From NCBI GenBank assembly GCA_022839045.1, contig JALHDI010000021.1:10590-58665 (forward strand): 48,076 nt of DNA, written 5' to 3'. The DNA is from Sporomusaceae bacterium (GTDB taxonomy: Bacteria > Bacillota_C > Negativicutes > Sporomusales_B > UBA7701). The position numbers and the translations under genes were made by a program. The notes under the pieces are model-generated. The model saw nothing but the letters and a program-made list of their open reading frames with translations. It made no database searches and had not been told where the DNA came from. Position 1 is the first letter of the stretch. Each line of letters begins with the position of its first letter. Shown piece after piece: positions 15,956 to 25,303 of the stretch.

Positions 15956-16855
15956 TCACTCCGTGGCCGGCGCCGCGGGGCTCATTACGGTAAACAAAGC
16001 CAAAAAATTTTGGGCGGCGGCGGATAAATAACGGTCGCGCAGCCAGATAACGGCCGAAGTAGTTTCCAGGTAAGGGCCGGCAATTAACCTGTAGGCAAGA
16101 TTGACGCTGGGGATCAGGCCGATCGCGGACCGCGGCACGATAGCCACCCCTATGTCGGCGTCGGCCCACGCGAGTATCGGCATGACATCGTCGCTCATAC
16201 ACACTATTTCCGGCGTGAAGCCGCACTGCTCGCAGTGCCCGACAATCGTCGCCTCGTACTTGCGGTGGATCAATAAAGGCTTCCCGGCCAACGCCCGCAG
16301 CCGGATACACCCGTCGTCGCCCTCGAACCAGGCGGCGCGGTTCTTGTTAATAGCTGCCACCAACGGCTCGTTCGGCAGCTTTATCGACTGGTACATCGCC
16401 GACTCGAACGAGAAACGGGCTATCCCGATTTCCACCGCCCCCCTGTTCAAAAGCTCGATAATCCGCTCCGTTTCCCCTTCCCACAGCTGAAACCTGACCC
16501 CGGGAAACTTGTCGCGGAACGCGCGCACCACTCCGGGCAGGATTGTCGCCCCCGCGGACGTGACCGTGCCGATGGACAAAGTCCCGCAGGTCCCGGCGTC
16601 GAACTCCCTCATTTCCTTGATCGTATTATCGATCTGCCCCAATAACTGCGCGGCGCGATGCTTCAGCAGACGACCGGCCTCGGTAAGGCGGATCTTGCGG
16701 GTGCCCCGCTCGAATAGCCTGACCCCCAGCTCTTCTTCCAACTGCTTCATCTGCCGGCTGAGCGGAGGCTGCGCGATATGCAGCCGTTTCGAAGCGGCAT
16801 TGATGCTGCCCTCCTCGGCAACCGCCAGGAAACAGCTCATATCTCTGACATCCAT
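15956..16855 (-). CDS. LysR-family transcriptional regulator
   Basis: A 299-aa regulator. The helix-turn-helix occupies residues 1-60 (SINAASKRLHIAQPPLSRQMKQLEEELGVRLFERG), followed by the linker helix and a periplasmic-binding-like effector domain (about 90-290, starting LSIGTVTSAGATILP). GAGGAG lies before the ATG. It diverges from the sodium:solute symporter gene at 17004, its probable target. The intergenic dyad at 16872 has LysR form. The effector is probably the transported solute (inference). Confidence 0.95.
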   Translation of the reverse strand: MDVRDMSCFLAVAEEGSINAASKRLHIAQPPLSRQMKQLEEELGVRLFERGTRKIRLTEAGRLLKHRAAQLLGQIDNTIKEMREFDAGTCGTLSIGTVTSAGATILPGVVRAFRDKFPGVRFQLWEGETERIIELLNRGAVEIGIARFSFESAMYQSIKLPNEPLVAAINKNRAAWFEGDDGCIRLRALAGKPLLIHRKYEATIVGHCEQCGFTPEIVCMSDDVMPILAWADADIGVAIVPRSAIGLIPSVNLAYRLIAGPYLETTSAVIWLRDRYLSAAAQNFLALFTVMSPAAPATE

Positions 16856-16871
16856 GTCGGCATCTCCTCAT

Positions 16872-16886
16872 ATACCTATAAGGTAT
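16872..16886. promoter_or_regulatory. LysR-type T-N11-A operator
   Basis: ATACC-TATAA-GGTAT in the divergent region between the LysR gene and the symporter gene; fits T-N11-A with dyad symmetry. A TATAAT at 16932-16937 lacks a good -35, as in activated promoters. Confidence 0.65.
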
Positions 16887-17003
16887 AACTGTCGAATAAT
16901 ATTGGTATTACGAGTATAACTCAATCCTTGCTATAATCGTAAATGAAAGCGCGGCTCCGGTCAATACGAATGTCCCGCCATTCGGCGCGGAGGGATCCGA
17001 TAA

Positions 17004-18367
17004 ATGGCACTGAGCAACATGCAGCTGTTGAGTTTGATGGCAACCTTGCTCCTCGCCCTGGGGCTCGGCTTATACTCCGCCCGCAATGTGCGGACGGCGG
17101 ACGACTTTAGCGTGGGAGGCCGTTCCGCGGGCGCGGCGATTGTTTCCGGCACGATCGTCGGCACGATCATCGGCGGGGCGGCGACGATGGGGACCGCGCA
17201 ACTGGCTTTTTGCGTGGGGCTGTCCGCCTGGTGGTTCACGCTCGGCTCAGGCATCGGCCTGATCGTAATGGCCGTCTTCTACGCGGGCCCGCTGCGCCGC
17301 TCCGGGATGGAGACCATCTCCCAGTTCCTCGTCCTCCATTACGGAAAAGCCGCCGGCCCCATAATCAGCGTGGCGTCGTCGCTCGGGATCTTCTTCAGCA
17401 TCGTCGCGAGCATGCTTTCGGCGGTCCACCTGATAGCCGCCGTGTTTGGCGTGACCGCGGGGGCGGCCGCCGCCATCACCGTCGTCATTGTCATCGCGTA
17501 CGTATCTTTCGGCGGCATAAACGGCGCCGGTCGGTCAGGCATCTTCAAGCTGGGCCTGCTCTATTTCACGCTGCTGATCGCCGGCGCCCTGGCATTTAAG
17601 GGGATTGGCGGGATAAGCGGACTGAAGGCGGCCTTTCCGGCCGACCCGTGGCTCAACCTATTCGGGCGCGGCGTCCCGCTGGGGGTCGGCAATGCCCTTT
17701 CGCTCATAATCGGGATTATCTCGACCCAAACATATATCCAGGCAATCTTCGCGCGCGGGACACGCGGACCGCCGCCGCCGGCTCCCTGGCCGCCGCCCTG
17801 GTGACCATCCCCATCGGCCTGCCGTCGATTATGATCGGCATGTACATGCGCACCCACTATCCGGACATGCTGCCGATCAACGCCTTGCCGATGTATCTGT
17901 TGCACAACCTGCCGGAATGGCTGGGAGGGGCGGCGATAACCGCGCTGCTCCTGTCGTCCCTCGGGTCTGTCGCCGGGCTTGCCCTCGGAGTCGGCACAAT
18001 GATTTCCCAAGATATCTTCGGCGACATATTGGGCTGCCGGGGAGCCAAAAAACTGTTATGGCTCAACCGGGCGTGCATCGTGCTCATCACGCTGGGCGCG
18101 ACCCTGTTCGTTTTCGGCAACATGCAGTCCCTGGTGCTCGAATGGAACTTCCTGTCCATGGCCCTGCGCGGGGTGGGCATCTTCGTACCGCTCACCATGG
18201 CGATATTTTATCCCGGCCGCCTTTCGCGGCAGGCGGCCATATACTCGATGCTCGCCGGCGTCACCGCCTCCGTTCTCGGCAACCTCATCTACCCTGGACC
18301 CAATATCCCGCTGTTTTCCGGCCTCGGCGCCAGTCTGGCCGTGATCTTAACCAAAAGTTTGCCGTAA
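17004..18367 (+). pseudogene. Sodium:solute symporter family protein, frameshifted
   Basis: Two overlapping frames together encode a complete SSS-family transporter of about 454 aa with 12-13 membrane helices (N-terminal DDFSVGGRSAGAAIVSGTIVGT, then QLAFCVGLSAWWFTLGSG). Frame 1 is correct up to YIQAIFARG (about 17755); the rest (TAAAGSLAAALVTIP...) is one base out of register. Adding one G to the GGG at 17757-17759 restores FARGDTRTAAAGSL, which fits family alignments. No slippery heptamer is visible, so this is a mutation or sequencing error rather than programmed frameshifting. GGAGGG precedes the ATG. The LysR gene upstream probably regulates it. Confidence 0.82.
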
Positions 18368-18374
18368 CGGCGGC

Positions 18375-18410
18375 ACAAAACGCCGGCTGAATTCTCAGCC
18401 GGCGTTTTGT
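18375..18410. terminator. Bidirectional terminator
   Basis: A perfect 16-bp inverted repeat (ACAAAACGCCGGCTGA and complement, loop ATTC) with T4 on both strands, between the symporter and autotransporter genes. Confidence 0.92.
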
Positions 18411-18420
18411 ATTGCCGCTG

Positions 18421-21400
18421 TCACCAAACTTTCCGCAACGTCACTGAAGCCGCCAGATTGTTGCTTTTTTTACCCGCTTCGTTGGTTATCTGCCCATCTA
18501 TGGTCAAGTTTTTCGCCAGTTTTCCCTGGATATTAAGACCGAGCACCAGATACTCGCGATCCTGCTCGTTGCCGCTTATCTTTATTTTGTCCGTCGGATT
18601 GAGACTGTAAGCTATGGTCATCTCGGGGTCGCTGCCGCTCAGCACTTTTTTGTACCCGAGGTTTATCGCATAGTGGCCTTGGGGGAGCTTGCGGGTCAAT
18701 TTGAGCCCGATTTCTCCCGTACTGTAAGTATTGGTCAGTTTATCGGCTATCTGGTTGTAACTGTCGCCCGCGCCCGTTTCGGCATACCCGTCCTGAATGT
18801 AGCGGGTCACGCGGAAATCGACATATGGGCTGACCTGCCACGCCTGTTTTTTGTCATAGTGCAGGTTATAGCTGGCGCCGATGCCCAAAGCGAGTGTTTT
18901 GCTGTCGTAATTGCTGTCGGCCTGCAGCCCAAGCTGCCGGAGATAGCGGGCCGCATGATTGTTCTGGCGGCCATAATCAAGGTAAGTCTGCAGGTCTAGC
19001 GGACCATTGCTGGAACCTCCGTAAAGCCCTACGTGGTAGCCGTGATTATTTGTCGCGGCTATCGTCGATGAAACATGGTTCTGACCATAGCCGAAGAGCA
19101 TACCTGTCCGCCAGTTCTTGCCCGTTTTCTTATCCGCGCCTACCACGACGCCGTAGCCTTGGCCGCTGATAGCGGGCAAGTCCCTCTGGGCGTCGATGGA
19201 GTTCCAGTTCTTGCTCGTTTTCAGCCACCAGCTGTTACGGGCATCCAGCTCTAAAGGGATGACGGTTTTAACAGTGAAATCGCCGGGCCCGAAGCCCGGG
19301 AGCCGAAAAGATACTTCCTGGCTTGCTGCTTGCTTCAAATAGTCCAAACGGGCGGATATGGCGTTGCCGATAGTCGGGTCGCTTTGGGTGAAGGCCGCTT
19401 GGTTTAACTGCGCTCCGCCGTAGATTTCCGTTAAAGCCTGAGTGGCTTGGCTGTCTTTTAGGTTGAGCAGCGAATACATGGCCTCCCGCTCCGGTGAGCC
19501 GACCGGCAGCCTATTATAAATGGACATCATCTGCTGATAAACTTCCGCCTGTCGGGCAGTTGAACTGACAAGATTATTTTCCAGCCTGTATTGCAGCGTG
19601 GCGCTGGTGCCGTCATGGCTTCCCACGGCGGTAAGAAATCCCGTCAGAGGCATATCGGAGAAAGTGCCCGTGATGCCGTGGCCGGCGGTCAATATTCCGA
19701 TATACTTTTCATCCGGTTTGTACGCATCGGTGTAGGGAATCAACAGCGACCCGTCTATATTGGCCGTGCCTGTCACCGCGATCGTGCCGAAACTATTAGT
19801 ACCGTCAATGGCAACGGAAATGAATTTATCGCTGAGAAAATTGCCGTTGACTCTTAGCGTGCCGGGCGTGCTGCCGCTGCCGGCCCTTACGTTGTATTGA
19901 TTAAACAAATTGCCGCCGATGGTGCCCAAGCCGGAAATGGTGCCTGACCCCACGCTCCAGGCGTCACCCGGCACCGAGCCGTTGATTTCCAGGACGCCGC
20001 CGGCCGCGATCGTACTGCCCTGATACGTGTTTATTCCCGCAAGCGTAAGGGTGCCGAGGCCTGATTTGATCAGCCCCACAGGCAGGTCCTTCAAACCGTT
20101 CGCGGTCACTCTGGCGTTGTACTCCGCGATATAGTCCTGGCCCTGCTGAAGGCTGTATGTATCGCCGCCCTGCGTGTTGTAGTAGTTGTAGATATCCCGC
20201 AAATCCTGGTAGGGACTGCCCGCTTCGAGCAAGCCGGCCCTTCTTTCGCCGATAGCGTTGCTCCAGGTGCTGTCATAGCCGTTCGTATCGACGGCGTAAA
20301 GGGCCTGTGTTATTCCATAACCGTTACTGAGGCTTGTGCGGTCCAGCCTTCTGGCGTCCAATAACCCGGGCCCCTTTACGGCGGCCCCGGCATCCAGCAG
20401 GCCCTGGCCGAAAACGAGTTCCCGCGGAACATCGTTGAAGACATAGCGATCAGCCAGCAAGAAACTGTTCAACGTGTCGTAGCCATAGTTCTGAAGAATG
20501 GCCCGGTTGGCATTATAATAATTGGTCAGATCCGTTTCCACCGTGTTCCCGGAATTTCTGAAATAATAGAGGTTAACTCTCAGTGCAAAATCATTAGGGG
20601 CTATCTCGTCCGACTGTAATGTAACCGTGTAGTCGGGCAAGGTAAAATTGCGGTTCGCCGTTGACAACACCGTATCGACAATCTGCTTGCCGCTCATGTA
20701 CGGAAACGCCTGCTGCACCAAACCGGCCACGCCGCTGACATGAGGCGCCGCCATCGACGTGCCCGACATTAGGCTATATTGGTTATTCGCGGTCGGGCTG
20801 GAAATAGTCGAATAGATGCCGGAACCTGGCGCGGCGATGCTATTCTCTTCCACATACTTCGTAAGGTCGCTGAACTCGCTGACAAAGGCGGTGCCCGCCG
20901 TATTGGCCGTCATATTGAAGCCGGCGGGGTTCACCGATATCACATTAATAAAGTTGCTTGCCGTCTGGGGCCGCAGATAACCCAGCGTGCTTTCCCCGCC
21001 AGGGGTGGGATGACCGCTGTTGCCGGCGGCGAAAACAAGAACCTTGTCGTGGGCAGCGGCGTTTTGCAGCACATCAAGCGTCAACTGAAAGCGCGGATCC
21101 TGGAAAGCTTCCTTCCCGATCACATCATAATAGCTTTCCGAGCCCCAGCTATTGTTGATTATCTTGATACTGCCATTGGCGTTAAAAGCATTATAGGCAA
21201 TGCGGACGTTTTCCAGCTGATCCGCGGACATTACGTCGCCGGAAAGCAGGTTCGCCCCGAAAGCTACGCCGTGCATGCCGTAGTTATCTTTGGCAGCCGC
21301 CATTATGCCGCCCACATGGGTGCCGTGAGTATTCGCCTGCCAGTCGTAATTTTGCGGAATTGTTATGAAATGCGAATTCGTTTTGGCGGCAAACTCCCTA

Positions 21401-21624
21401 TGCGTCAGTTGGACAAAATCATCGGCTACGCCCAAAGTGATGCCATTCCCGGTAAACCCGAGCGCATACGCATCGGCGGCCCTGATAAGGCGTAAGCCGT
21501 GGTTGGCCTGGTATTCCGGCGTTTCGAAATCTCCCGGGCCGGCACTGTACGCGGTGCCGCCAACCCCGGCATATAAAGACAAACCTAGCAGGATTCCCAG
21601 CATTCGCTTCCGTTTAATTCTCAT
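18421..21624 (-). CDS. Autotransporter subtilisin-like serine protease
   Basis: A 1067-aa type V secretion protein. Signal peptide about 1-28 (AYSA-G). S8 peptidase domain about 40-430 with triad D68 (GVADDF), H100 (NTHGTHVGG) and S289 (SGTSMAAPHVSG), and oxyanion N201 (AAGNSG). A passenger beta-helix follows, with an autotransporter-associated repeat near residues 550-575 (GTLTLAGINTYQGSTI). The C-terminal autotransporter barrel covers about 800-1067 and ends in the aromatic VTLRKVW expected for BAM recognition. The protease should be displayed on or released from the outer membrane. This gene is strong evidence for a diderm host. GGGGAG precedes the ATG. Confidence 0.95.
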   Translation of the reverse strand: MRIKRKRMLGILLGLSLYAGVGGTAYSAGPGDFETPEYQANHGLRLIRAADAYALGFTGNGITLGVADDFVQLTHREFAAKTNSHFITIPQNYDWQANTHGTHVGGIMAAAKDNYGMHGVAFGANLLSGDVMSADQLENVRIAYNAFNANGSIKIINNSWGSESYYDVIGKEAFQDPRFQLTLDVLQNAAAHDKVLVFAAGNSGHPTPGGESTLGYLRPQTASNFINVISVNPAGFNMTANTAGTAFVSEFSDLTKYVEENSIAAPGSGIYSTISSPTANNQYSLMSGTSMAAPHVSGVAGLVQQAFPYMSGKQIVDTVLSTANRNFTLPDYTVTLQSDEIAPNDFALRVNLYYFRNSGNTVETDLTNYYNANRAILQNYGYDTLNSFLLADRYVFNDVPRELVFGQGLLDAGAAVKGPGLLDARRLDRTSLSNGYGITQALYAVDTNGYDSTWSNAIGERRAGLLEAGSPYQDLRDIYNYYNTQGGDTYSLQQGQDYIAEYNARVTANGLKDLPVGLIKSGLGTLTLAGINTYQGSTIAAGGVLEINGSVPGDAWSVGSGTISGLGTIGGNLFNQYNVRAGSGSTPGTLRVNGNFLSDKFISVAIDGTNSFGTIAVTGTANIDGSLLIPYTDAYKPDEKYIGILTAGHGITGTFSDMPLTGFLTAVGSHDGTSATLQYRLENNLVSSTARQAEVYQQMMSIYNRLPVGSPEREAMYSLLNLKDSQATQALTEIYGGAQLNQAAFTQSDPTIGNAISARLDYLKQAASQEVSFRLPGFGPGDFTVKTVIPLELDARNSWWLKTSKNWNSIDAQRDLPAISGQGYGVVVGADKKTGKNWRTGMLFGYGQNHVSSTIAATNNHGYHVGLYGGSSNGPLDLQTYLDYGRQNNHAARYLRQLGLQADSNYDSKTLALGIGASYNLHYDKKQAWQVSPYVDFRVTRYIQDGYAETGAGDSYNQIADKLTNTYSTGEIGLKLTRKLPQGHYAINLGYKKVLSGSDPEMTIAYSLNPTDKIKISGNEQDREYLVLGLNIQGKLAKNLTIDGQITNEAGKKSNNLAASVTLRKVW

Positions 21625-21896
21625 CTACTCCCCACATCTTGACGCAATTGTCCAATAATTGTCATTGCTATTATACCAATTCCCCCGCGTCTTTGACTAG
21701 TAAGAATAAACGGGCGGTCGTTCGGCTCGCCTAACCACCGACGATCATATCACCTCAAGAAGACACCTGTCGAAATTCCTGGCCGTCGCCGGCCGCCGCC
21801 TCGCTTCACGTGGCTTCACCCCAAAAGCGCCAGCGACGCTGCGTAATCGTACCGCCCCGTCTGCAAAGGCGCCCTTTCCCCAAGGGCATGTAAATA
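21625..21896. other. Gene-free stretch with a copy of a dispersed GC-rich repeat
   Basis: No gene is seen. From about 21791 to 21887 the sequence (GCCGCCGCCTCGCTTCACG onward, through CCAAAAGCGCCAG) closely matches 29457-29540 near the cassette region. Confidence 0.65.
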
Positions 21897-21935
21897 CAAA
21901 AACAGCCATACTGCCCTGCAGTATGGCTGTTTTTG
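21897..21935. terminator. Strong terminator hairpin
   Basis: A perfect 18-bp inverted repeat with CCT loop and a T5 arm (plus strand); the minus-strand T5 serves the ABM gene. Confidence 0.9.
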
Positions 21936-21936
21936 G

Positions 21937-22227
21937 TTAGGCCACGCTATAAATTTTCACATCGGGATCGGCGCTCCAGAGCGGCTTGAGGCCGACAAAA
22001 ACGTCGTTTTTGAACATCTCGCTGGTCAAATATGCCTGCGCGTGTTCCACGCTGTCAAAACCGTGCAGAACCTGAACATCCTCATCCCGGATCAGCAGGT
22101 CTTTCGTCAGAGCGCCTTCGATAATCTTGAGAAAAGGCTCGCGGTAATCGGTGTAGACCTTTGCTGCTGCAGGACGATTGGCGGCTTCAATTTTCATAGT
22201 GATTTCCAGATAAGCATTGACTCTCAT
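21937..22227 (-). CDS. ABM-like (dimeric alpha-beta barrel) protein
   Basis: A 96-aa protein with the size and pattern of antibiotic-biosynthesis-monooxygenase-like or stress-responsive alpha-beta barrels: an N-terminal strand NAYLEITMKI, central VQVLHGFDSVEHAQAYLTSEMF and a C-terminal strand VKIYSVA. Such proteins bind quinones or heme-like ligands as dimers. AAGGAGGAGG precedes the ATG. It diverges from an HxlR regulator and is a natural target of it. Exact activity is open. Confidence 0.75.
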   Translation of the reverse strand: MRVNAYLEITMKIEAANRPAAAKVYTDYREPFLKIIEGALTKDLLIRDEDVQVLHGFDSVEHAQAYLTSEMFKNDVFVGLKPLWSADPDVKIYSVA

Positions 22228-22326
22228 TATATAACCTCCTCCTTAACGGAATTTGTACGGCTCCTGTATGGAACCTGCTTTGATTATAGTCAAAGGATTT
22301 CGGAAAAAGAATTTATTAGCAAATTC

Positions 22327-22339
22327 ATGAGTAACTCAT
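22327..22339. promoter_or_regulatory. Palindrome ATGAGT-A-ACTCAT in the hxlR divergent region
   Basis: A perfect dyad upstream of the promoter of the HxlR gene and facing the ABM gene. Candidate HxlR-type operator. Confidence 0.55.
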
Positions 22340-22354
22340 AAATTTCATAGTTGC

Positions 22355-22383
22355 TTGTACTTGAGCAGTATGCCTTATATAAT
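22355..22383 (+). promoter_or_regulatory. Promoter of the HxlR gene
   Basis: TTGTAC (22355-22360) and TATAAT (22378-22383), 17-bp spacer, 24 nt before the ATG. Confidence 0.7.
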
Positions 22384-22406
22384 TACGATACAGGAGGCTG
22401 TACATA

Positions 22407-22793
22407 ATGTATAAACCTAAATTAGAAAAAGATATTCGTTGCCCACTGGAATATGGCTTGGAAATTTTCGGCGGGAAATGGAAGTCACGGATTATCTGTC
22501 TTCTGGCAGAGAAAAAGGTTCTTCGTTATAGCTCTCTGCGCAAGGAAATGACAAATATCACGGACGCGGTTTTGGCAGCGACCTTGAAAGAGTTAACTGA
22601 AGACGGAATCGTTCAGAGGCGACAATTTGATGAAATCCCGCCGAGAGTGGAATATTGCCTGTCGGATAAGGGGAAATCCGTCGTACCTATCCTGCAAAGC
22701 ATTTGCATATGGTCTGGCGCATACCACAGAGAGGACGGCGAGCATATCCTCTCGCAATGCCAAAAATGCGACTACATTTTCAAGGCTGAGTGA
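22407..22793 (+). CDS. HxlR-family transcriptional regulator
   Basis: A 128-aa winged-helix regulator: CPLEYGLEIFGGKWKSRIICLLAE, RYSSLRKEMTNITDAVLAATLKELTEDGIVQR and PRVEYCLSDKGKSV are classic HxlR. A C-terminal CQKC motif and a Cys in the DIRCPLE segment may sense redox or electrophiles, as in HypR/YodB relatives. AGGAGG precedes the ATG. It probably controls the divergent ABM gene and the downstream BenE-like transporter. GC content is lower than in nearby genes, which may indicate acquisition as a block. Confidence 0.94.
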   Translation: MYKPKLEKDIRCPLEYGLEIFGGKWKSRIICLLAEKKVLRYSSLRKEMTNITDAVLAATLKELTEDGIVQRRQFDEIPPRVEYCLSDKGKSVVPILQSICIWSGAYHREDGEHILSQCQKCDYIFKAE

Positions 22794-22835
22794 TGGAAGA
22801 GGCAACCTACGCTTTGACCTAGAGGAGGATTATAT

Positions 22836-24008
22836 CTGAGCGTTTTCGTTAACCCTCTACGCGATTTGAATCAAAGAAATATTGCGGCAGGAGTAGTCAC
22901 CTCATTATTGGCGATCACCGGTCCACCGGCCATTATTTTAGAGGCGGCGGCGAAAGGGAACTTTTCAACATATCAAACGGTACTCTGGTTTTTTGCGGTA
23001 TATGTCGGCGGCGGAATTCTCGGTATTATTTTGCCTCTGCGCTATCGCATGCCGATCGTGGGGGCTCATTCGATTACCGGCGTAGCCTTTTTAGCCACCG
23101 TCACCAACCAATTTACCTATCCGGAGCTCATCGGCGCTTATCTTATAGCGGGTTTATTAATACTGTCGGTAGGGACGTCGGGTACTTTCTCCAAATTATT
23201 GGATTATGTTCCTAAAGAAATTATTTCCGCGATGTTGGCCGGAATGATAACTAAATATATGCTGAATTTTATTGTGTCCACCAGCCAGTTCCTGCTGGTC
23301 GGCGGCGGCGCCTTACTGGTTTTCTTCTTTTTCAGCAAACGAAATAAGCGTATTCCTCCGATGTTGGCGGCGATTGTAACAGGGTGTATTCTCCTGCTTT
23401 TGTCCCATGGTATCGGCAGCGCGGGAACGGCGGCCGGGTTTGCCTTGCCGCAGCCTCAGGCTCCGCAGTTCAGCCTGACCGGTTTCCTCTCGGTCGCGGT
23501 TCCCTTGGCATTGCTCGTTTTAAGCAACGATTGCGCGGTTGGGCTCGGAGCTTTGGAGCAAAACGATTATCATCCTCCGGTTAACCGCGTTGTCGCCTTA
23601 AGTGGTCTCTTTTCGGTTATCACCGGTTTTTTTGGCGGCCAGTCCGCCAATATCGGCGGCATGATGACCGCGGTCTGTGCCGGTGAAGAAGCGGGTCCAA
23701 GGGAAATGCGTTATATGGGGGCGGTCGTTTCAGGAAGCATTATTCTTATTTTTGGACTGTTCGCGTGGAAGCTTGTCCCCTGGATTCAGGCTTTGCCGGG
23801 TCCGTTTATCGCAATCTTGGGCGGTTTCGCGTTGCTCGGCGTCTTTGTAAACAGCCTGCAAATAAGCTTTTCCCGGCCGTCGATGAAACTTAGCGCAACC
23901 TTTGCCTTCATGATCGCTTTGGCGAATATTACAATTTTAAATATTAGCGCCCCGGTATGGTCACTGCTTGCCGGAACAATAATCGCCCGCTATATCGAAA
24001 AGACTTGA
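22836..24008 (+). CDS. BenE-family (benzoate:H+ symporter-like) transporter, CTG start
   Basis: A polytopic protein of about 390 aa with 11-12 membrane helices. The family signature is seen in RNIAAGVVTSLLAITGPPAII, GAHSITGVAFLATVTNQF and the late FFGGQSANIGGMMTAVCAGEEAG segment. BenE proteins import aromatic acids with protons; the substrate here is unknown. The first conventional in-frame start (TTG, 22866) has no ribosome site. A CTG at 22836 lies 6 nt after AGAGGAGGA and adds SVFVNPLRDL, which matches BenE N-termini, so CTG is chosen. It lies 42 nt downstream of the HxlR gene. Confidence 0.86.
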   Translation: MSVFVNPLRDLNQRNIAAGVVTSLLAITGPPAIILEAAAKGNFSTYQTVLWFFAVYVGGGILGIILPLRYRMPIVGAHSITGVAFLATVTNQFTYPELIGAYLIAGLLILSVGTSGTFSKLLDYVPKEIISAMLAGMITKYMLNFIVSTSQFLLVGGGALLVFFFFSKRNKRIPPMLAAIVTGCILLLLSHGIGSAGTAAGFALPQPQAPQFSLTGFLSVAVPLALLVLSNDCAVGLGALEQNDYHPPVNRVVALSGLFSVITGFFGGQSANIGGMMTAVCAGEEAGPREMRYMGAVVSGSIILIFGLFAWKLVPWIQALPGPFIAILGGFALLGVFVNSLQISFSRPSMKLSATFAFMIALANITILNISAPVWSLLAGTIIARYIEKT

Positions 24009-24055
24009 TTGCCGACAGAATCACTCAAAACCGGGTTTGATTGGGGAGAACCAAG

Positions 24056-25276
24056 ATGAAATATAATTTTGATGAGATCATTGACCGCCGACAGACGAAC
24101 GCCATGAATACCGACGGGTTCCGGGAGTATATCTTCCGCGCCGGCCCGGAGATGAAGTTCCCTTATGAGGACGATGATTTCGTGCGCATGTGGGTGGCGG
24201 ATATGGAGTTCGCCACGCCGCCGGAGGTCTGCCAGGCCATCAAAGATCGGGTGGACAGACGCATTTTCGGCTACAGCCGGGTGTTTGAAAACGCCTACTA
24301 TGAGGCGTTCTCCGACTGGTGCCGCAAGCTGTATGACTGGAACTTCCCGAAAGAACAACTGGTATTCACGCCTGGCATCATCCCGGCGCTGTACGAGCTG
24401 GTGGGCGATTTGGTAGCGCCGGATGAGAAGCTGCTGATCACCACCCCGGTCTACGGCTATTTCAAGCACGCAGCCACTTTCAATGACCGCGAACTGGTCT
24501 GCTCGCCGCTGAAAAACGACGACGGCTGGTTCACTATCGATTTTGAGGATTTGGAGCGGAAAGCGGCGGACCCCAAGGTGAAGCTCTTGCTGTGGTGCAA
24601 CCCTCACAACCCCACCGGCCGGATGTGGACCGAGGAGGAGACAAAGCAGGTGGGCGCCATCGCGGCGAAATACGAGCTGTGGCTGATTTCCGACGAGATC
24701 CATTGCGACGTCATCCGGCAGGGCAAACAGCATATCCCCACCGCCAGGGTCATGCCCGATTATCCCCGGCTCATCACCTGCATGGCCGCCAGCAAGACCT
24801 TCAACATGGCCGGGCTGATGTTTTCCAACGTCATTGTCCGGGATGCCGAACTGCGGAGACAAATGGCGGCCCACGATAAGCTGATCGGCTGCGTAAATCC
24901 ACTTTCGCTTGCGGCAACGCAGGCGGCCTACGAGCGTGGCGGCGACTGGCTGGAGCAGATGAAAGCCTACCTGGATGGCAATTTCCGGTTAGTAGCCGAC
25001 TACCTTGCCGCTAAGGTGCCGGGCGTTGTCTGCCGAATCCCGGAGGCTACTTATCTGGCCTGGGTCGATTTGAACCGTTCCCTGCCGGAGGTGGACGACC
25101 TGCCGATGTTTTTCGCCAACAAGGCCGGGGTTTTGCTGGAGGGGGGCGACGGCCTGTTCGTGGGCAACGCGAAAGGCTTCGTGCGCCTGAATCTGGCGAT
25201 GCCCAGGGCCATTGTAGAGAAAGGCCTGCGGCGGATGATCGGGGCGATTTGCAAGCACACCGGCGGGGCTTGCTAA
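24056..25276 (+). CDS. patB: MalY/PatB-family PLP-dependent C-S lyase (aminotransferase fold type I)
   Basis: A 406-aa enzyme. Family motifs: N-terminal NFDEIIDRRQTNAMN, MWVADMEFATPPEV, YSRVFENAYYEAF, the substrate loop LLWCNPHNPTGRMW, ISDEIHCDV and the PLP lysine in AASKTFNMAGL. PatB/MalY enzymes cleave cystathionine or other cysteine S-conjugates to a thiol, pyruvate and ammonia. A TTG at 24041 is in frame but GGGGAG sits properly before the ATG at 24056. It is followed after 27 nt by the selenoprotein gene, so sulphur or selenium amino-acid metabolism is a possible shared theme (inference). Confidence 0.92.
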   Translation: MKYNFDEIIDRRQTNAMNTDGFREYIFRAGPEMKFPYEDDDFVRMWVADMEFATPPEVCQAIKDRVDRRIFGYSRVFENAYYEAFSDWCRKLYDWNFPKEQLVFTPGIIPALYELVGDLVAPDEKLLITTPVYGYFKHAATFNDRELVCSPLKNDDGWFTIDFEDLERKAADPKVKLLLWCNPHNPTGRMWTEEETKQVGAIAAKYELWLISDEIHCDVIRQGKQHIPTARVMPDYPRLITCMAASKTFNMAGLMFSNVIVRDAELRRQMAAHDKLIGCVNPLSLAATQAAYERGGDWLEQMKAYLDGNFRLVADYLAAKVPGVVCRIPEATYLAWVDLNRSLPEVDDLPMFFANKAGVLLEGGDGLFVGNAKGFVRLNLAMPRAIVEKGLRRMIGAICKHTGGAC

Positions 25277-25303
25277 CCTGTGAAGTTGAGGAGGAGGCGG
25301 AAA

